DNA of 8,798 bases. It comes from Candidatus Kerfeldbacteria bacterium RIFOXYC2_FULL_38_9 (GTDB lineage: Bacteria > Patescibacteriota > Patescibacteriia > UBA9570 > XYC2-FULL-38-9). This document shows positions 5,280-8,798 of the stretch, one piece after another (the stretch's first letter is position 1; each line of letters opens with the position of its first letter). The notes under the pieces were generated by a model. The model was not told the origin of the DNA and made no database searches. It saw nothing but the letters and a program-made list of their open reading frames with translations. The stretch covers positions 10,967 through 19,764 of the forward strand of contig MHKJ01000018.1 of the NCBI GenBank assembly GCA_001818355.1. Reading direction: 5' to 3'. The translations under genes and the position numbers were made by a program.

Positions 5280-5353
5280 TTGCGGGGGAGGGATTTGAAC
5301 CCCCAACCTGCTGGTTATGAGCCAGCCGAGCTGCCGGATTGCTCCACCCCGCG
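5280..5353 (-). tRNA. Initiator tRNA-fMet (anticodon CAU)
   Basis: The 74 bases fold as a full cloverleaf with loop CTCATAA. Initiator features are clear: the unpaired C1/A72 at the end of the acceptor (CGCGGGG against CCCCGCA), A11-U24 in the D-stem, and strong similarity to E. coli initiator tRNA from CGCGGGGTGGAGCA onward. The anticodon stem is GCTGG/CCAGC, so only two of the three conserved G-C pairs below the loop are present; position 29-41 is U-A. CCA is not encoded and must be added after processing. It has its own promoter downstream of tRNA-Leu. Confidence 0.95.
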
Positions 5354-5376
5354 TTATGGTATTTTTCGTAATATTT

Positions 5377-5405
5377 AGAATAACATCTTTTGTTTTAAAA
5401 TGCAA
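5377..5405 (-). promoter_or_regulatory. Promoter of the initiator tRNA
   Basis: On the minus strand TTGCAT (5400-5405) and TATTCT (5377-5382) are 17 bases apart, with TGT before the -10 forming an extended -10. Transcription should start near 5370, about 17 nt before the tRNA. It would let initiator tRNA and the membrane protein be made independently of tRNA-Leu. Confidence 0.55.
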
Positions 5406-5429
5406 TCTAAATTTTTTAATTGTCAAAAA

Positions 5430-5512
5430 TGCCGGAGGAGAGAATCGAACTCTCATGGACAAAGTCCGCACGATTTTGAGTCGTGTGCGTCTACCAATTC
5501 CGCCACCCCGGC
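5430..5512 (-). tRNA. tRNA-Leu (anticodon CAA)
   Basis: The 83 bases fold as a class II tRNA with long variable arm (GGAC/GTCC). The acceptor is GCCGGGG/CTCCGGC with one G-U pair, and the T-arm is GAGAG/CTCTC around TTCGATT. The anticodon loop CTCAAAA on stem CACGA/TCGTG gives anticodon CAA, reading UUG leucine codons. The discriminator base is A, as expected for leucine. CCA is not encoded. It lies first in a leftward unit, 76 bases before tRNA-fMet. Confidence 0.95.
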
Positions 5513-5530
5513 CGGAAAAAGACAATCTTT

Positions 5531-5559
5531 ATTTTATGATAAAATTTTTTTTATGTCAA
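5531..5559 (-). promoter_or_regulatory. Promoter of the tRNA unit
   Basis: A consensus TTGACA (5554-5559) and TAAAAT (5531-5536) are separated by 17 bases on the minus strand, the best -35/-10 pair in the window. Transcription should begin near 5524, about 12 nt before tRNA-Leu. The -35 overlaps the first of two direct repeats that lie between this promoter and the divergent parA promoter. Confidence 0.7.
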
Positions 5560-5583
5560 TATAACAGTCAAATATAACAGTCA
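5558..5583. repeat. Two tandem 13-bp direct repeats between divergent promoters
   Basis: AATATAACAGTCA occurs exactly twice in a row (5558-5570 and 5571-5583). The repeats lie between the divergent tRNA and parA promoters. ParA proteins of some systems repress their own operon, so an operator is conceivable; on the tRNA side the site could act as an upstream element. No role is shown. Confidence 0.5.
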
Positions 5584-5613
5584 AAAATCAGCTATAGAAT
5601 TTTTTCTCAAATT

Positions 5614-5622
5614 TGCTATAAT
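5614..5622 (+). promoter_or_regulatory. Extended -10 promoter of parAB
   Basis: TGC followed by a perfect TATAAT (5617-5622) forms an extended -10 element, with no clear -35. Transcription from about 5629 gives a leader of about 20 nt before the ATG at 5650. Confidence 0.6.
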
Positions 5623-5649
5623 CTTAAATTATAAGTCTTGTACTGTTTT

Positions 5650-6453
5650 ATGAGTAGGATTATCTCTATTGTTAATCAAAAAGGGGGTGTAGGCAAAACT
5701 ACCACTTCTATCAATTTAGCCAGTAGTTTAGCGCAGTTAAAACAACGAGTCTTATTGATAGACATGGATCCGCAAGGCAACACCACCTCTGGTTTGGGTG
5801 TGGATTTGCAAAAAGTTACGGTTTCCATGTATCAAGCTTTAGTACAGAATATGTCTTTAAATAGCGTGATTGTGAAAACCGCCATAGAGAATTTAGATAT
5901 TGCTCCCGCTAGTGTTGATTTGGCTGGCGCGGCCGTAGAACTGGTGCCAGTAGAGCAAAGAGAATTTCGTTTATTGCAATCTATCCAAAAAATTGAAGAT
6001 CAGTATGATTTTATTTTTATTGATTGTCCGCCTTCTTTGGGAATTTTAACAGTTAATGGCATTGTGGGAGCTAAAGAAATTTTAATTCCGGTACAAGCGG
6101 AATATTACGCCCTAGAAGGCTTGGGACAATTATTACAGACTATTGCTTTGGTAAAACAACATTTAAAGCCTGATTTAGAAATTTTGGGTGCGGTTTTAAC
6201 TATGTTTGATAAACGTAATAAATTATCGGAAGCGGTTTTTCGTGATATTTATCAGTATTTTCCCAATACGGTTTTTAAACCCGTGATTCCGCGCAATGTT
6301 CGTTTAGCCGAGGCTCCTTCTTTTGGCCAGCCCATTACTACTTATGATCCTCACTCCAAGGGTGGCAAGGCTTATTGGAAATTGGCTAAAGAAGTATTAT
6401 ACACTACTACGGCCATGAATTCACGCAGTCAATTAAATACTTTATCAGAATAA
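5650..6453 (+). CDS. parA: Chromosome-partitioning ATPase ParA/Soj
   Basis: ParA is a DNA-binding ATPase that, with ParB bound at parS, segregates replicated chromosomes along the nucleoid. The 267 residues match chromosomal Soj-type ParA, which lacks the N-terminal helix-turn-helix of plasmid versions. The deviant Walker A motif KGGVGKTTT covers residues 11-19 with signature Lys11 and catalytic Lys16; LLIDMDPQGN (35-44) and FIFIDCPPSLG (121-131, Walker B Asp125) follow. IPRNVRLAEAPSFGQP near the C-terminus is typical of Soj. I chose ATG 5650 because MSRIISIVNQKGG is the usual start; a TTG at 5638 would add four residues without support. There is no Shine-Dalgarno. parB follows after 13 bases, forming a parAB operon, so a chromosomal role is likelier than plasmid maintenance given the housekeeping neighbours. 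MinD is excluded by the missing membrane-targeting tail. Confidence 0.94.
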   Translation: MSRIISIVNQKGGVGKTTTSINLASSLAQLKQRVLLIDMDPQGNTTSGLGVDLQKVTVSMYQALVQNMSLNSVIVKTAIENLDIAPASVDLAGAAVELVPVEQREFRLLQSIQKIEDQYDFIFIDCPPSLGILTVNGIVGAKEILIPVQAEYYALEGLGQLLQTIALVKQHLKPDLEILGAVLTMFDKRNKLSEAVFRDIYQYFPNTVFKPVIPRNVRLAEAPSFGQPITTYDPHSKGGKAYWKLAKEVLYTTTAMNSRSQLNTLSE

Positions 6454-6466
6454 TTAATTTTAATAT

Positions 6467-7351
6467 ATGAATACAGGTTTAGGTCGCGGGCTGAGCTCGC
6501 TTATTCCCCCCAAGCATAATCAATTTTCCAACGCTAATGCCCTGTCTGCTTCTGATCAGGATTTACAACAGTTGCCTTTTATTAAAATTCATGAAATTCC
6601 TCTGTTGAGCATTGCTCCCAACCCTTTGCAACCACGCCAGCATTTTGATGAAAAGAATTTAACGGAATTAGTAGAGTCTATTCGTCATTATGGTTTATTA
6701 GAGCCGGTGATTGTTACTAAAAAAGGAGAACAATATCAATTAGTAGCCGGCGAGCGTCGTTTTCGAGCTTTTAAAATATTAAAGAAAAATAGTATTCCGG
6801 CGATCATTAAAACCGCTTCTGATTTAGAAAGACTGGAGCTGGCGATGATTGAAAATTTACAAAGACAGGATTTAAACCCGATAGAAAAAGCGCAAGGCAT
6901 GGCTAAACTAGTTAACGATTTTGGCTTAACTCAAGCCGAGGCCGCTCAAAAACTGGGGGTAGCGCGTTCTTCTTTGGCCAATGCTATTCGTTTATTGGAT
7001 TTACCCACAGAAATTCAACTAGCTTTGAGCTCTGGCAAAATTTCCGAAGGACACGCTAAAATATTACTTAGTCTTGATTCAGGCCAGGAGCGTTTAAATG
7101 CTTTTCATCAACTCATTAAAGGACGCGGTCTTAGCGTGCAAGATTTATCTTTGGTAGTACAACCAAAAAGACGATCTAAAAAAAATAATGATCAAAACCA
7201 AGATTTTAATTTGCGTTCTTTGGAAGATAGCTTACAGTCTATTTTAAATACTAAAGTTTCCATAAAAAACAAGACTACAGGAGGAAAAAGAATTATTATT
7301 GAAACTTATTCTGATGAAGATTTTAAAAGGGTGCTGAAATTTTTAAGTTAA
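6467..7351 (+). CDS. parB: Chromosome-partitioning protein ParB/Spo0J
   Basis: ParB loads at parS sites as a CTP-gated clamp, spreads along DNA and stimulates ParA. The 294 residues show the complete order. An N-terminal ParA-interacting GLGRGLSSLIP (4-14) is followed by the CTP-binding domain with NPLQPRQHF (52-60), GERRFRA (95-101) and ENLQRQDLNPIEKA (130-143). Next come a helix-turn-helix for parS (about 154-175, LTQAEAAQKLGVARSSLANA), a basic linker (PKRRSKKNN) and a C-terminal dimerisation segment (GGKRIIIETYSDEDFKRVL, 272-290). The ATG at 6467 fits the family start and lies 13 bases after parA, without Shine-Dalgarno. The stop codon is two bases from the stop of the convergent Rsh gene, and no terminator lies between. 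I see no B. subtilis-type parS in the window. Confidence 0.95.
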   Translation: MNTGLGRGLSSLIPPKHNQFSNANALSASDQDLQQLPFIKIHEIPLLSIAPNPLQPRQHFDEKNLTELVESIRHYGLLEPVIVTKKGEQYQLVAGERRFRAFKILKKNSIPAIIKTASDLERLELAMIENLQRQDLNPIEKAQGMAKLVNDFGLTQAEAAQKLGVARSSLANAIRLLDLPTEIQLALSSGKISEGHAKILLSLDSGQERLNAFHQLIKGRGLSVQDLSLVVQPKRRSKKNNDQNQDFNLRSLEDSLQSILNTKVSIKNKTTGGKRIIIETYSDEDFKRVLKFLS

Positions 7352-7353
7352 AA

Positions 7354-8798
7354 TTAAGAACTAAAGGGAATAAAGTTTAATAATTTTTTTCTTTTTTTAT
7401 TTATATACTTACGGATATGATATTGAGCCGCATTGGTTTTTACAAATTTTAGCCAATTTTCATCCGGGCCTTTTCGATGTTCGTCAGTAAAAATTTCCAC
7501 CACATCTCCGCTTTTTAGCGTAGTATGCAAATGGCTGATATGGTTATTGATTTTTACACCACAGCATTTGTTGCCTAGTTCAGTATGGATTTGATAAGCA
7601 AAATCAACCGGAGTGGCATCTTCCGGCAATTCAATCACATCTCCCAGGGGAGTAAAAATAAAAATATAATTTTGAAATACGTTGATTTTTAAAGTTTCCA
7701 ACAGTTGATTCTCATCTTTAATTTCATTTTGGAGCTCTATTAAATTTTTCATCCACATTAGTCTTTGGTCTCTGGATTCTTTATTGAACGCAACTCCTTC
7801 TTTGTATTGCCAATGAGCCGCAATACCAAAAGCCGCTTCTTTGTGCATGCGTGGTGTACGAATTTGTATTTCCACAATTTCTCCGTGTACTTTATCTTGA
7901 GAAAATTGTGATGGTGAAAAAACCGTAGTATGCAGAGATTGATAGCCGTTGGGCTTGGGCTGAGAAATATAGTCTTTAATTCTGCCCTTCAAAGGCTTGC
8001 ATAGCTCATGAATAATTCCCAAAGCCTCGTAACACCTGGCTACATCTTCGACAATTAAACGTACTGCCATCAAATCATATATTTTTGATAAATCCCGATC
8101 ATATTTTAACAGTTTTCTGTAAAGAGAATATAAGTGCTTAGCTCGTCCGTGAATGGCTAATAATTTAATATCATGTTTTTCAAATTCTTTTTTAATAAAA
8201 TTGATAAACAAATTTATAAATTTTTCTTTTTCTTTCAAGCGGGGATTAATTTTGGCCATAAGCCATTTATATTCTGTGGGATAAACATAAGGAAAAGACA
8301 AGTCTTCCAATTGACCTCTAATTTTTCCCATTCCCAAGCGATTGGCAATCGGAGCATAAATTTCCAAGCTCTCTAAAGCGATGCGTTTTTGTTTATCTTT
8401 AGGCAGGGCGCTTAAAGTTTGCAGATTATTGATGCGGTCGGCAAATTTTATCAAAATAATACGCACATCTTTCGCCATCGCCACAAACATATGGCGTAAA
8501 TTTTCTATATAACGATCCGCGCCGCGATATTTTAAAAGCCCCAATTTAGTTACACCTTCTACCAAAAAAGCAATATGTTTTCCAAATTCTTTTTTGACCT
8601 CTTTTAAAGTTCTATCGGTATCTTCTGGCACGTCATGTAACAGTCCGGCAATAATTGTATCTTGGTCTAAATCAAGCTTGGCTAAAGTAATGGCAGTAGC
8701 TAAAGGATGGACAATATATAAATCTCCTGATTTGCGCAGTTGGTCTTTATGAGCTGATTTAGCAAAATTGTAAGCCTGGGTCAGTAAATTTAAATCAG
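7354..8798 (-). CDS. rsh: Bifunctional RelA/SpoT homolog (Rsh), short form, 5' end outside window
   Basis: Rsh enzymes make and degrade the alarmone (p)ppGpp. The frame is open to the right edge, so the GTG at 8631 is internal; 480 residues are visible and probably only a few dozen are missing. The hydrolase domain keeps its metal ligands: His16 (SAHKDQ), HP (30-31), HD-xx-ED (LLHDVPEDT, 52-60) and Asp120 (FADRINN). The synthetase domain has YDLMAVRLI, RIKD (272-275), PKPNGYQSLHTTV and EIQIRT (309-314). RIKD is the RxKD form of bifunctional enzymes, unlike the ExDD of synthesis-only RelA. A TGS domain (about 377-440, FTPLGDVIELPEDATPVDFA) follows, and the protein stops about 40 residues later. 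The helical, zinc-finger and ACT domains of full-length Rsh are absent, and the frame ends at an ordinary TAA rather than an obvious break. Confidence 0.93.
   Translation of the reverse strand, partial: DLNLLTQAYNFAKSAHKDQLRKSGDLYIVHPLATAITLAKLDLDQDTIIAGLLHDVPEDTDRTLKEVKKEFGKHIAFLVEGVTKLGLLKYRGADRYIENLRHMFVAMAKDVRIILIKFADRINNLQTLSALPKDKQKRIALESLEIYAPIANRLGMGKIRGQLEDLSFPYVYPTEYKWLMAKINPRLKEKEKFINLFINFIKKEFEKHDIKLLAIHGRAKHLYSLYRKLLKYDRDLSKIYDLMAVRLIVEDVARCYEALGIIHELCKPLKGRIKDYISQPKPNGYQSLHTTVFSPSQFSQDKVHGEIVEIQIRTPRMHKEAAFGIAAHWQYKEGVAFNKESRDQRLMWMKNLIELQNEIKDENQLLETLKINVFQNYIFIFTPLGDVIELPEDATPVDFAYQIHTELGNKCCGVKINNHISHLHTTLKSGDVVEIFTDEHRKGPDENWLKFVKTNAAQYHIRKYINKKRKKLLNFIPFSS

Noticed and set aside
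5268..5577. Open frames on both strands across the tRNA region
   Set aside because: They translate the two tRNA genes and have no protein-like features.
5650..7351. parS site near parAB
   Set aside because: I looked for the TGTTTCACGTGAAACA type palindrome over the window and saw no match; this lineage may use a diverged site.
8629..8631. GTG as the start codon of the Rsh protein
   Set aside because: The frame continues upstream to the window edge with conserved HD-domain sequence, including SAHKDQ and the HD of LLHDVPEDT.

Overview
The window looks like a chromosomal segment from an AT-rich bacterium with a reduced genome, most likely a member of the Patescibacteria (Candidate Phyla Radiation, Parcubacteria-like). 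This is inferred from several traits together: a MurF-like ligase whose N-terminal domain is replaced by a hydrophobic segment, a small single-RRM protein, a short RelA/SpoT enzyme ending after its TGS domain, tRNA genes without an encoded CCA, almost no Shine-Dalgarno sequences, and TAA as the stop of all eleven protein genes. No gene contains an in-frame TGA, so there is no sign of UGA recoding as in Gracilibacteria. No phage, IS element, CRISPR array or rRNA is visible, and no gene-free stretch exceeds 300 bases.

Layout from left to right: (1) the C-terminal part of transketolase (+), cut by the window edge, meets (2) a MurF-like Mur ligase (-) tail to tail. (3) A divergent promoter region then drives the ligase leftward and an RRM RNA-binding protein rightward. 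The RRM mRNA has a long leader holding a perfect 13-bp inverted repeat. (4) HU (+) follows and converges, through one bidirectional terminator, on a 48-residue Lys/Arg-rich histone H1-like protein (-). That small gene has the only strong Shine-Dalgarno sequence in the window. (5) A very AT-rich spacer with one perfect DnaA box precedes a membrane-anchored SAM methyltransferase and a thioredoxin-like [2Fe-2S] ferredoxin (+). (6) A leftward unit holds tRNA-Leu(CAA), initiator tRNA-fMet(CAU) and a membrane hydrolase-like protein starting 8 nt after the tRNA. (7) parA-parB (+) runs tail to tail into (8) a RelA/SpoT homolog (-) cut by the right edge.

Functionally the window mixes carbon metabolism (transketolase), cell wall synthesis (MurF-like), nucleoid organisation and segregation (HU, H1-like protein, ParA, ParB), translation (two tRNAs), RNA binding (RRM) and the stringent response (Rsh). 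The genes best suited to closer study are the unannotated H1-like gene facing HU, the structured RRM leader, the initiator tRNA with a non-canonical anticodon stem, and the tRNA-to-mRNA junction. Promoters often resemble sigma-70 sites with an extended -10 (TGn). Two of them lie so close to the start codon that leaderless or nearly leaderless mRNAs are expected.
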